A stretch of DNA of 25,624 nucleotides from Stramenopiles sp. TOSAG23-2 (taxonomy: Eukaryota > Sar). Shown one piece after another: positions 16,347 to 25,067 of the stretch. Each line of letters opens with the position of its first letter. Within the stretch, counting starts at the first letter, position 1. The stretch lies in the NCBI GenBank assembly GCA_900128395.1, contig LT649451.1:1-25624 (forward strand), written 5' to 3'. The notes under the pieces are model-generated. The model ran no database searches. It was not told the origin of the DNA and saw only the letters and a program-made list of their open reading frames with translations. The position numbers and the translations under genes are program-made.

Positions 16347-16928
16347 CATATAATATTATAAAATATATATATTCGCTTTTTACGTACGAAGTAATTACTA
16401 CGGGGGTAAATAATATACCGTACATTGTTTAACAAATACACAACAACAACAACAACAAAAAATCATCAAGGTTTTTAATATTAATACTATTATTTCATTT
16501 TGCGTGATTCCATTTTTGGATTTTGTCGCTCTTCTTTTTACAATATACACCTTAACCTGACGCGGATTACGGATTACCACCAGGTTAAGGTAGTTGATTT
16601 CAAGTCGTCTTGTTGAGCATAAGGTAAAAATGTGAACAACATCAGCATACCAGGCATATACATTTGTATTAATAATAAATGTGAATATCATAATATCAAA
16701 TGATAATATGCACTTCTATTGGCACATGCACATCATTCTCTTCGTGTGTACCTGGTGCACATTATTCTTGTTTTTTTTTTATTAAATTGGTCAAAAAATA
16801 ATAACATTAATAACATATATATATATATACATTATATAATTCTATTAAGAAAGAAGACAATTCGTATATATATATTGATATATAAAAGAAAAAGATTTTA
16901 ATTAACAAAAACAACAAGAAGAAAAAGA
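16299..16928. other. Intergenic region with inverted repeat
   Basis: Begins with a (TA)n tract (about 16314-16342), then moderately complex sequence with an 11-bp inverted repeat at 16549-16591, and ends as an A-rich leader. A short frame near 16710 encodes a hydrophobic peptide but has no supported continuation. Confidence 0.55.
16549..16591. repeat. Perfect 11-bp inverted repeat, 21-base loop
   Basis: Arms ACCTTAACCTG (16549-16559) and CAGGTTAAGGT (16581-16591). The loop holds a GGATTAC direct repeat. The CCTTAACCT core also occurs near 6924. Confidence 0.8.
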
Positions 16929-16973
16929 ATGCCATATCAAGATACATTACGTGAAGATTCACGCAGCAAATAA
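16929..16973 (+). promoter_or_regulatory. uORF, or first exon, ahead of the acidic membrane protein
   Basis: ATG at 16929 in the same AAAAAGA context as other starts opens a 14-residue peptide (MPYQDTLREDSRSK), stopped by TAA at 16971, 13 bases before the ATG at 16987. Alternatively, a GTGAAG donor at 16951 and a TCTAG acceptor ending at 17068 would remove 118 bases and join it in frame to the downstream protein. Confidence 0.35.
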
Positions 16974-16986
16974 TTTAAAGAATAAG

Positions 16987-18138
16987 ATGATAACGGCATC
17001 ATATACAAATGACATTAGGCATGCAATGGCAAATGTGACAAATATTGATATAAAAAATATCGGTCTAGCTTCTTCTGAACCAACATTATCCAAAGAAAAG
17101 TTGTCTGGTGATTCATCGTGTATTAATCCAACACCAATTTCATACTTTTCATGTACAAATTTCGATATTAATATCACTATAGAACCCGGAGAACATAATA
17201 TGTATTTGAATAGTACTACTGCCATGAACGTAGTAGAAGAGACTGCTAATGCAAAAGTAAATAAAAACAATGACAGCGGTTGGGGAACAAATGAAGGCCA
17301 AACTAGTGATAATGGCAAGGAAAATGATCATGCACTCAAAGCAAGCGATACCAATGGTAATGAATATGGCACTAGTATAACCATTTTCGTAGAAATATTG
17401 TTGGCTATTGCCGGTCTTATGATAGCATGTTTTACGTTTGAGAAATGCTTTGGATCTCGAATAAGAAAACGCATTCGTCGTAAACAACATTTTAAAGAAT
17501 TGTATGGTGAATTACAACCATCTTTTGATTCTAGTATTGAATCTACGCTTTATAATATCGATCGCAATCGTGGCGTTGAAATGAAACAAATTTTTCCAGA
17601 CGTTGATAGAACTGTAATGCAAGACATTAACAATTACTCCGAAGATGAAGAATCTGAAGATGCGATGACTACAGATGAAGAATCTGACGATGCGATGATT
17701 ACAGATAACGATGATGAATTAGCTAAGGGTAATGATAATGATCAACGGGAAATAGGTGAATATAAAACTGATGAAGACAATGAAGATGTCGTTGTTGATT
17801 CAAATGGTATTATAATTAATGTTGAAGATTGCATAGCAAGTGATGACGACGATAATACATCATGCTGTGATAAAGAAGAAAATATTTTTGTAAAAAGACA
17901 TAATAGTGAGGTTGATATTAATGATGTCATTGTAAGTAGCACTGTTGTCAATGATGTCGGTGATGATGAAGAAAAAATATTGGAAAAAGAAGAAGAAGAA
18001 CCAGGACAAACCAATGAGAGAAACGAATTAAATCTTGCGCTGTACAGCACCAGCACTGTTAATCCCAATAATAATAATAATAATGACGGATTAGCCATGG
18101 TTCATAATTTTTTATTAGACTTAGAAGAAGGTGATTAA
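16987..18138 (+). CDS. Acidic single-pass membrane protein, unknown
   Basis: Not recognised. From the ATG at 16987 the product has 383 residues. The N-terminal part (1-130) is polar with NVT, NIT and NST sequons and a few cysteines, as expected of an extracellular domain. One hydrophobic segment lies at about 131-153 (ILLAIAGLMIACFTF), followed directly by basic RIRKRIRRK, a cytosolic-side stop-transfer. The rest is a strongly acidic tail (Asp/Glu clusters, duplicated DEESEDAM/DEESDDAM) with an Asn run. No signal peptide is visible at this start, so either the segment itself is the signal anchor or the N-terminus is wrong; a spliced alternative is given at 16929. An in-frame GTG at 16951 is not accepted as start. 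Confidence 0.65.
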   Translation: MITASYTNDIRHAMANVTNIDIKNIGLASSEPTLSKEKLSGDSSCINPTPISYFSCTNFDINITIEPGEHNMYLNSTTAMNVVEETANAKVNKNNDSGWGTNEGQTSDNGKENDHALKASDTNGNEYGTSITIFVEILLAIAGLMIACFTFEKCFGSRIRKRIRRKQHFKELYGELQPSFDSSIESTLYNIDRNRGVEMKQIFPDVDRTVMQDINNYSEDEESEDAMTTDEESDDAMITDNDDELAKGNDNDQREIGEYKTDEDNEDVVVDSNGIIINVEDCIASDDDDNTSCCDKEENIFVKRHNSEVDINDVIVSSTVVNDVGDDEEKILEKEEEEPGQTNERNELNLALYSTSTVNPNNNNNNDGLAMVHNFLLDLEEGD

Positions 18139-18288
18139 ATCCTCAAATTTCAAAGGGGAAAAATATCGACAAACTGAAAAAACAGAGGGCAGTACGGAGA
18201 GAGAATTTAAATTACATGATTACTTCGCGTATTATATTTTAAATATTTTTTAAAAATAAGAAAAAAACATTTTATTAATTTACAAACA

Positions 18289-18309
18289 TAGAGTACGATT
18301 CGTACTCTA
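18289..18309. repeat. 21-base palindrome between convergent genes
   Basis: Arms TAGAGTACGA (18289-18298) and TCGTACTCTA (18300-18309) about a single central T. It lies 17 bases beyond the stop codon of the reverse-strand gene at 18327 and within the 188-base gap to the forward gene, so it could form a 3'-UTR hairpin in either transcript. Confidence 0.75.
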
Positions 18310-18326
18310 GTTATTTTCAAAAATTT

Positions 18327-20594
18327 CTACAGTTCTAGTTCGAATTGTCTTTCCATATCCATATCCATTTCTAAAAATACTTGTTGATTTGCAAGATGAA
18401 AGCGGCTATGTTTCATTTCTTCCGCCTTCGGGCAACCAGCTTCTTTCAATAGCTTCCTAATATGTGCTATTTCGGCTTTCGCAGCTTTTATTTTGTCGTC
18501 ACTACTGCTAAACCAACCCTTTTTAACTACTTTCTTCTCCTCCTTTGCTTCCTCTTTCTTTGGAGTGTCATTTGAATCCTTTTCTTTCTTCTCTTCTTTT
18601 TGTTCTTCTTTTTGTTCTTCTTTTTGTTCTTCTTTTTGTTCTTCTTTTTGTTCTACTGGTTTAGCTTCTTTTTGCTCCTCCATTTCTTTTTTCTTTTCTT
18701 CCTTTTTCTTTTCTTCCTTTTTCTTTTTCCCAAACCCCAAAAATCGGCTGTGTTTGCCAAGGCGTCTACGTTCTATTTCTACTAAGGCAGCCTCCTCTTT
18801 CTTCTCCTCGCAGGCTTTCACAGCTGCTAGATAAGTCTTTTTACACTTTCCAAAGCATACCATAGGTTTTTTAGGTGGACATGTTGGATCTTTCTTTTCT
18901 ACCTCCTTAGTTGCAACTTCCTCTTCATCACCACCTTCATTCGCTTCTTTTTCAGCTTTTGCGGCACGACCTGGTTTCCACCAAGCGCCTTTTGGCATGT
19001 TTCTTTTTGCTTTTTTTAATTGTTGGTGTAGAGAATAACATTGTGCTCCTTTTGTATCTTTCCAACAATGATGCTTTAATAATTCCAGCCTCCTTTCATG
19101 GTTTCCAACTATTTCGTCCATTGTCAAATTTTTCTCGTTTTCAATGGCTTCCAAGGCAACGTCAAAGCGTTTTCTTGTCGTGATACCATTTTCGCCTAAA
19201 TGTTTCTTAGCCTGTTTGGCGGCTTTTTCCATTGCTTCTCTTCCTTTCTTCTTTGCCATAGCCCTTGAAAATTCAGTCATAACCGATGTTATTAATGCAT
19301 CGATCATGTCACTACTCCATACATTAGCCACACGTGGATCAAATACTAAACTTGCAACAAATACAGCACGCTCTATCTTGTCTTCAATTTTTGCATCTCC
19401 TAGGTAACCGGTAAATAACTCTGCATGTTCTTCGATTGCATTATCTAGGCCGTCAACCATTGGTGCAGTTCTATAAATTACTTTTGCAACATCTTTTGCA
19501 TATTGCTCGTCGGCTAATTTTTTGGCATCCTCCCCAGTAAATATTTCCTGGTTCATATCATCCCAACAATAACCAACAGCAACATCCTCTATTGCACGAA
19601 GACGTACTTGAACTTTTGCTACTTGCAGGTCTTTTAAAATATCTTTAACAGAACTGAAGATTTTCATGAATGTATCCGATGATGCTTCTATTACATCTTC
19701 TTCAAAACCTAAGAAAACTTTGCCAAGTGGTGCGACTAAAACTTTGGTGATTCTTTTTCCTAAAGCAGGATCTCCTTTCGCTTCAAAAATTTTTCTTAGC
19801 ATGTTTTTAATTTGTTTTTTCATCCAACCCATAAAGTGATTAATTAAAGTTTTCATGGCACTCGTGCAAAGGTTTGCAAGATTAATTTCTGTAGAAACAA
19901 TAAATGTTACTCCGAAACTTGGCAAAACACCACATATGGATTCAATTGGCCCACTTAATATCTCTTGAAGTCCCATGCGCGCTTTGTCATACAACGATCT
20001 TTTTTCAGTACGTAAAGGATAAGCTCCAAGGCCTGCACTTGCTGAGCGTGTCAGATCCATCCAAGCTTGGCGTATACGAGAGTGTAAACCTAACTGCGTG
20101 ACGATTTTATCTTTTAGGAAGTAAAATCCTTGAGCAATAACAGTGAAAAACATCTTAATAGCACCTCCGTCAGCCGCATTAAACGCGCGGTATGCATTTT
20201 TCAATATGTCAATGCCGCCACCTCTTAAGTTTTCGATCCACATTTCGCCAGCTTCGTCACACGCTTCTTCATCGGTAATTGGCATGCCGTCAGCGTCCAT
20301 ATATGGTTCTTCGTCACCTTCATCAGTTGTATACATACATTGTCCCGTGGACAATGCATTTGCGTGGAAATCTTTTGCCTCTTTCAATACTGATTTAATA
20401 CAGTCTTCACCACACTGTCTAAGCATCTTCATTTGTGTTTCTGCTGAAGCATCCATTTGCATTTGTGTCATTCCTTCAGCTTTCACTTCGAGCAACATAT
20501 CGGCAAAATTTTTGTTTGTTTTTACACGATGGCTTGCTCCCATTGCAAAGCTATGGAAACATACACATACCAAAAATGCTAAAAAAATATTCAT
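18327..20594 (-). CDS. Secreted or endomembrane protein with Lys/Glu tail, unknown family (pair member A)
   Basis: Not recognised. The 755-residue product starts with a signal peptide (about 1-20, FLAFLVCVCFHSFAMGA). A Met-rich helix (38-60) leads to C61-x3-C65 and then C86...C112-DEAGEMW119, resembling small two-cysteine motifs ending in C-x3-G-x2-W. Residues about 120-500 are predicted helical, with mildly hydrophobic stretches (KMFFTVIAQGFYFLKD; SICGVLPSFGVTFIVS) and Lys/Arg-rich helices. A second Cys region (HCWKDTKGAQC, CPPKKPMVCFGKCKK) precedes a Lys/Glu tail with KKKEE and five EQKE units encoded by a 12-bp repeat (residues about 647-665). It diverges from the 21307 gene, which has the same plan and length. 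Plausible roles are cell-surface or extracellular matrix, but this is inference. Confidence 0.78.
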   Translation of the reverse strand: MNIFLAFLVCVCFHSFAMGASHRVKTNKNFADMLLEVKAEGMTQMQMDASAETQMKMLRQCGEDCIKSVLKEAKDFHANALSTGQCMYTTDEGDEEPYMDADGMPITDEEACDEAGEMWIENLRGGGIDILKNAYRAFNAADGGAIKMFFTVIAQGFYFLKDKIVTQLGLHSRIRQAWMDLTRSASAGLGAYPLRTEKRSLYDKARMGLQEILSGPIESICGVLPSFGVTFIVSTEINLANLCTSAMKTLINHFMGWMKKQIKNMLRKIFEAKGDPALGKRITKVLVAPLGKVFLGFEEDVIEASSDTFMKIFSSVKDILKDLQVAKVQVRLRAIEDVAVGYCWDDMNQEIFTGEDAKKLADEQYAKDVAKVIYRTAPMVDGLDNAIEEHAELFTGYLGDAKIEDKIERAVFVASLVFDPRVANVWSSDMIDALITSVMTEFSRAMAKKKGREAMEKAAKQAKKHLGENGITTRKRFDVALEAIENEKNLTMDEIVGNHERRLELLKHHCWKDTKGAQCYSLHQQLKKAKRNMPKGAWWKPGRAAKAEKEANEGGDEEEVATKEVEKKDPTCPPKKPMVCFGKCKKTYLAAVKACEEKKEEAALVEIERRRLGKHSRFLGFGKKKKEEKKKEEKKKEMEEQKEAKPVEQKEEQKEEQKEEQKEEQKEEKKEKDSNDTPKKEEAKEEKKVVKKGWFSSSDDKIKAAKAEIAHIRKLLKEAGCPKAEEMKHSRFHLANQQVFLEMDMDMERQFELEL
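18597..18654 (-). repeat. 12-bp coding microsatellite (QKEE units)
   Basis: Tandem copies of TTCTTCTTTTTG (plus strand), encoding Gln-Lys-Glu-Glu on the minus strand. Copy number is likely variable between strains, without changing the frame. Confidence 0.85.
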
Positions 20595-21306
20595 CTTTTA
20601 ATAAATATTATAATATATATAAAGTCAATATTTATATAAAACTATTGATGTACAATGAATAAATATATGTACGCATGTATATGAATACTGGTGTATATAT
20701 GTATATATATATTGTTTATAGAATTTGTACATCTTTTTGTAAAGAACTATATATATACTGTTATATTGTTATTATATAGATAATATAATAATAGGATGAA
20801 TAATAATAATAGTATTAAATTAATGCTGTTTTTTTTTTTTGCTGGCTTTCGCCCCCTTTTTTTTATCCAAAAAAATAAACTAGTTTTAAATTGTATTTTT
20901 TATATACTTTTCCGCATGATTTTTCCTAACAGAAACGAGGAAACCGTATCTTACTAAATTCAAGAAGTAAAAGGGGGGAGAATCAATGGCACGATACAGC
21001 ATTTTAGTATAGCAGTAGAATTTTTAAGACCAATAATATACGGCATGAAGTTACCAGCTATACTCGTCTATTTGATGAGGAGACGATAGTGCGATACAAA
21101 AAAAATATTCTAATAATACTAGTGCACTACTATACTCCTGGCAGTATATATCCCCGTTTGTAAAAGAAATATAAATATGTAGTATACATGTGTATATATA
21201 CATATATAAGTAATCATTTCGACGAGCTGTATCATACAAGCTATTACAGAGAACATTACGACGAGCAATTTGATTTTTTCGAATATATCATATTGTACTT
21301 ATCGCA
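20595..21306. promoter_or_regulatory. Shared 712-base divergent upstream region of the secreted pair
   Basis: No ORF. The first 230 bases are AT-rich with (TATA)n. A T-run followed by CGCCCCC lies near 20830-20855, a GGGGGGAG string near 20973, and the last 250 bases are more complex, with GACGAG strings near 21221 and 21260. This could be a bidirectional promoter; no specific binding site can be named. Confidence 0.45.
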
Positions 21307-23559
21307 ATGAAGGGGTCTACAGTATTCCAACTAGCATTATTTTATTTAGTATTGATTACTGGGCATGAAGGTATAACAATCGCTACACAAATAAAGCAAC
21401 GAGTTTATTTACGAAAGCAAATAAAACAATTTGCACAGATGCATCAAGTGATGGAGCATAGTATGAATCAGATGCAAGACAGTTTTCTAGAAGTTCATGA
21501 AATGCAGTCATTGGAACACAAAGCGTTCGCGACCAGGGAGATTGCAGAGATGCATAAAAGCCTCAAGGAAAGTTTTACATACGCCCATAGTCCAATACGT
21601 GAAGATGTGATGAAGCTGAAGGATATTCCTGAAAACCACATTTTATCACGCAACGAAATTAAACAACATCGCTTGCATGTATCATCTTTATTAGAGACTG
21701 CCATGGCAGTACACAAAACAGAGAGTAAAACGTCAGTTGGTATGCAAATGATGTCAGATTTTGGTAAAACATTTTCGGACCCTAAAAAAATGGAATCATC
21801 CATGAGTATGACGGCTGCCGGAGGTGCCTCTGTATTTGGTTTTGCTGACGGTATGTATACCGGTATGCTTTCTGAAGTTAAAGGGAATTTTGAAGACCCA
21901 AAATGCCGTACTGATGAAATGGCGGCAAAGTTAAAAGATATTGGTGTAAAATTGAATGAAATGTGGACAAATTTCACACACATAGCCTCTTACTCACTTA
22001 CCAAGCATGGCCGTGGAAAACTTATGAATAGTACAGGAAATTTCTTGAAGTCTGTGGCTAAATTTATATATGCAGGTGGTTTATTTCTATGGGAGTGCCC
22101 AGGGACAAAAATGTTTGTCACCATGTTTTTGATGTTGGGACCAATGTTGATATTAAACATGGCATTCCTATATGTAGGAGGTGTAGTAGTGCCAATTATT
22201 ATGAAATATGCCGGTATCATATCCGGTGCAGTAGGTTCAGTTGGATTTATGGGGAAACGCTTGAAAAGTGCTTACAATGGTACGAGGATGATCGCGGAAA
22301 ACAAATGCCAGGATCAATGCAAAAAGCATATTGTAGAAGACTCCTTTTCAGTTGCTGGTGCCCTTACGCAACTTGTTTTGGCAAGCGGATTGGATCAAAT
22401 TATAAGTATTAAAAGAGATAAGAGTGCACCATTTTTTAAAAGCTTCAAAGTGGATATGGCAGATTCGTTCAAAGGTGATATGACAAAACTTGGGGATGCA
22501 ATGAAAAGTTGCAAATCTGGTAATCCATTTAAATTGCCTAAATTCGACTCTGAAATTGCATCTTGTATGCCAGACACACCAGCGAAAGAATACCAAATGC
22601 AAAAAGATGCAGCATGGAAAAAATATAAAGCCAAGCCAGGGAAGAAAAAGCTGAGTTTTGCAGCATGGGAAGTAAAGAATGATCATTTGCAAGGACCAGA
22701 CATGAAAGCATGGAAAAAGTACATCAAGATTAAAGGAAGTAAAGACGCAACGGGAATGGATTATAAGAAATTTTGTGAACTTTTAAGAGCTACAAAACCT
22801 TCATCTGGTATGGGTACTATGAAGCATTTAGTTCGACCAGCAATGCTAGCAGCGGCAATGATGAATAAAAAGAATGCAACTCCGGCAGAAAAAGCAGCAT
22901 TTGAGAAAAAATTTGGTAAAGGTAAAAAAGGTGACAAGTGGAAATGGGCATTATCAAAATTGAATTTTTCTTTACCAAAAGTCAACTTTACTATTGATTT
23001 ACCTGATGATGTAAAACCAAAGGAGTTTACGAGAACGGATGAGATGGAAAAAATGTTAGATCAAGAATTATACAATCGTGTGATTGTCAGCGAGAAAATG
23101 CGTTGTTGGAAAAATTATTTAATAGAAAAGAGACTTGAATGGAAAGAACCATGTCCATTTAAGGAATGGTCAAAGCAATTTGTTGGTGAAGAACATAATT
23201 GTGTCGAGAAAGATATTCCTATGCCACCGGCAAAACCAGTTGTTGAACCGGAACCACTGCCAACTCCGCAAAACAAGACGGAAGGTGGTGATGATCCAAA
23301 ACCAGACGGTGGTGATGATCCAAAACCAGACGGTGGTGATGATCCAAAACCAGACGGTGGTTGTGATGATGATGATGATGATTGTGTTGACCCTAAACCT
23401 AAACCAAAACCAGAACCAGAACAAAAACCAGAACCTAGTGATCCAGAACCAGAACCAGAACCAGAACCAGTAGCTCCAAAGCAAGAAGCAGAAACTGATC
23501 CAGGGTTATCGAAGCCATCACGTGTTAAAAGGAAAAGGAGAAAGTCTACGGCTGCGTAA
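21307..23559 (+). CDS. Secreted or membrane protein with Asp/Pro/Glu tail, unknown family (pair member B)
   Basis: Not recognised. The 750-residue product has a signal peptide (1 to about 26; LALFYLVLIT core), then a long helical, Met/His/Gln-rich segment (27-190). Residues about 246-312 hold two or three hydrophobic segments (FIYAGGLFLW, MFLMLGPMLILNMAFLYVGG, AGIISGAVGSVGFMG), followed by KCQDQCKKH. Next come Lys-rich Trp-containing stretches with repeated AWKKY (twice; DAAWKKYKAK and MKAWKKYIKI), then CWKNYLIEKRLEWKEPC. The tail (about 640-750) is Pro/Glu/Asp-rich with three GGDDPKPD units, a D-run flanked by cysteines, PEPE repeats, and a basic end (KRKRRKS). The overall plan matches the divergent neighbour, although I see no strong residue-level identity. 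NFT, NST, NGT and NFS sequons support passage through the secretory pathway. Confidence 0.78.
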   Translation: MKGSTVFQLALFYLVLITGHEGITIATQIKQRVYLRKQIKQFAQMHQVMEHSMNQMQDSFLEVHEMQSLEHKAFATREIAEMHKSLKESFTYAHSPIREDVMKLKDIPENHILSRNEIKQHRLHVSSLLETAMAVHKTESKTSVGMQMMSDFGKTFSDPKKMESSMSMTAAGGASVFGFADGMYTGMLSEVKGNFEDPKCRTDEMAAKLKDIGVKLNEMWTNFTHIASYSLTKHGRGKLMNSTGNFLKSVAKFIYAGGLFLWECPGTKMFVTMFLMLGPMLILNMAFLYVGGVVVPIIMKYAGIISGAVGSVGFMGKRLKSAYNGTRMIAENKCQDQCKKHIVEDSFSVAGALTQLVLASGLDQIISIKRDKSAPFFKSFKVDMADSFKGDMTKLGDAMKSCKSGNPFKLPKFDSEIASCMPDTPAKEYQMQKDAAWKKYKAKPGKKKLSFAAWEVKNDHLQGPDMKAWKKYIKIKGSKDATGMDYKKFCELLRATKPSSGMGTMKHLVRPAMLAAAMMNKKNATPAEKAAFEKKFGKGKKGDKWKWALSKLNFSLPKVNFTIDLPDDVKPKEFTRTDEMEKMLDQELYNRVIVSEKMRCWKNYLIEKRLEWKEPCPFKEWSKQFVGEEHNCVEKDIPMPPAKPVVEPEPLPTPQNKTEGGDDPKPDGGDDPKPDGGDDPKPDGGCDDDDDDCVDPKPKPKPEPEQKPEPSDPEPEPEPEPVAPKQEAETDPGLSKPSRVKRKRRKSTAA
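23284..23360 (+). repeat. 24-bp tandem coding repeat (GGDDPKPD)
   Basis: Three near-identical 24-base units encoding Gly-Gly-Asp-Asp-Pro-Lys-Pro-Asp, followed by a GAT run. The low nucleotide divergence points to recent expansion. Confidence 0.85.
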
Positions 23560-23648
23560 TTAAAAATATTATGATTAAATATTAAAATTAAATAAAAAAA
23601 AAATTAAAAAAAATACAAAAAAATACAAAAACGTATTATACATATTAA

Positions 23649-25067
23649 TCAACTAAACTTAACACGTTTATTCCTATTATGAGAACGATAGTCTGCGCTT
23701 TTATCGTTATCATCATTGTAATGGGCATTTCCCGTCAAATTTATGCTTCTATTAGCATATTTTTTTTGCTGCTTCATATTCAGCTTTTCATTTTCTAATG
23801 TTGCTGGTGTTTTTTGTAATTTCGATGATGATTGTGTCTTATCTTTTAATGGTGTTTTAGTATTATCTGTTTTTGGGTTTTTATTAACTTTTTCTACTTC
23901 ATCTTCTTCTTCTTCGTTACATAATATAGTTGACAAAGATGATGATGATATTTTTTTAAAATAATTCTCTACCAAGTCCATCATTGACATGTCATACCAT
24001 CGACGTACTAAATATATCGCATTATCACTATATTTTGGTATAAATTTAACATCTGTATTACTTTGGATTAAATTACGAAACAATACCAAATTGACACAAT
24101 CAAATTTTTCATTTATTAATATTCCTTCATATTTATCATTTACTAGTAATTCCTCCACGCATTTCCTGCTGTTGTTGCTGTTGTTGTTGCTAGAACTACA
24201 TGACGAATGACTGAGATTTTTCATACCATTAGCCTTACCACCGGTGGTAGTACTAATATCACTAACTAATTTACGTATTCTATATTTATGAATTTCTTCA
24301 TCCGCTTCTATCCAATTTTCAAAAATACGATTACCTTCATCTTTACTAATCAGTTCTTCAAAATGATCATCATTTCTGATGAATTGCAATGAATAATCGG
24401 ATGGTAAATTAGCATTTGGGTGCAATGCATCTTTTTGTAACCATCCAAGGATATTTTCTCTTCCTAATTCATCAATTGTATGGCCACATTTTAAAATTTT
24501 CGGTAAACCATTTAGATTAGGCTTTGACAGGTATGATTTTTCATAATGTTGGATGGAATCAATAGCAATTATGACGTGTCGAAGACTTACATGCATACAT
24601 TGAAAATGTTGTGAAATAGCTATGGTTTTATATACAATTGCTGTTAATATTTCCTTTGATTTTTCAATTATTTTCCCCTCTGTAAAATACTCTTCCAACA
24701 ATTTTCTACTATTAAATTGCTCTAACTTTTCATTTTGCTCTTTCAATCGATAAAACCATTTTAAAAAAATATTGAACATGGATATTGTTTCACTCTTACA
24801 TTTGCTGCTAGCGTCAGTAGTAGTAAAAGATGAAGCAGAAGAAGATAATTTCATACCAGTACACGATTTTGTCTTCAATTCTTCCAAATTAGATCTATAT
24901 AATTCCACAGCACGATTTTCCATTGGTTGTGAAGGTTGGAAATATATATTTTTACTTATATTGTCTTCTTCCTCTTCTTCTGACGATGAACTACTGGAAG
25001 GCAAGGACATATTATCAGAAGGATATGAACATTCACTATCATTCTCATTTTCATATTTGTTATTCAT
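23649..25067 (-). CDS. Ser/Asn/Glu-rich protein, unknown
   Basis: Not recognised. The 472-residue product has low-complexity ends (Ser and Glu runs at about 24-36, Asn/Ser runs near 290-300, Glu run near 385) and a more ordered middle. Residues about 95-175 are helical, with a long helix, a short loop and VSLRHVIIAIDSI, faintly like a histone fold, though this is a weak resemblance by eye. Further structured stretches are ENILGWLQKDALHP and YLVRRWYDMSMMDLVENYFKK. The tail is basic (NRNKRVKFS), suggesting a nuclear or nucleic-acid-associated protein. The ATG at 25067 follows an A-rich leader. It converges on the secreted gene with only 89 bases between the stop codons. Confidence 0.7.
   Translation of the reverse strand: MNNKYENENDSECSYPSDNMSLPSSSSSSEEEEEDNISKNIYFQPSQPMENRAVELYRSNLEELKTKSCTGMKLSSSASSFTTTDASSKCKSETISMFNIFLKWFYRLKEQNEKLEQFNSRKLLEEYFTEGKIIEKSKEILTAIVYKTIAISQHFQCMHVSLRHVIIAIDSIQHYEKSYLSKPNLNGLPKILKCGHTIDELGRENILGWLQKDALHPNANLPSDYSLQFIRNDDHFEELISKDEGNRIFENWIEADEEIHKYRIRKLVSDISTTTGGKANGMKNLSHSSCSSSNNNSNNSRKCVEELLVNDKYEGILINEKFDCVNLVLFRNLIQSNTDVKFIPKYSDNAIYLVRRWYDMSMMDLVENYFKKISSSSLSTILCNEEEEDEVEKVNKNPKTDNTKTPLKDKTQSSSKLQKTPATLENEKLNMKQQKKYANRSINLTGNAHYNDDNDKSADYRSHNRNKRVKFS

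Noticed and set aside
16708-16786. Hydrophobic short ORF upstream of the acidic membrane protein, as a signal-peptide exon
   Set aside because: No donor-acceptor combination was clearly better than chance, and T-rich DNA readily yields hydrophobic codons.
18493-18834. Forward-strand Ser/Phe-rich ORF
   Set aside because: Antisense of the Lys/Glu repeat tail of the secreted protein; the CSSF repeats are an artefact.
23170-23484. Reverse-strand Trp/Phe-rich ORF
   Set aside because: Antisense of the PEPE/DDPKPD repeats of secreted protein B.
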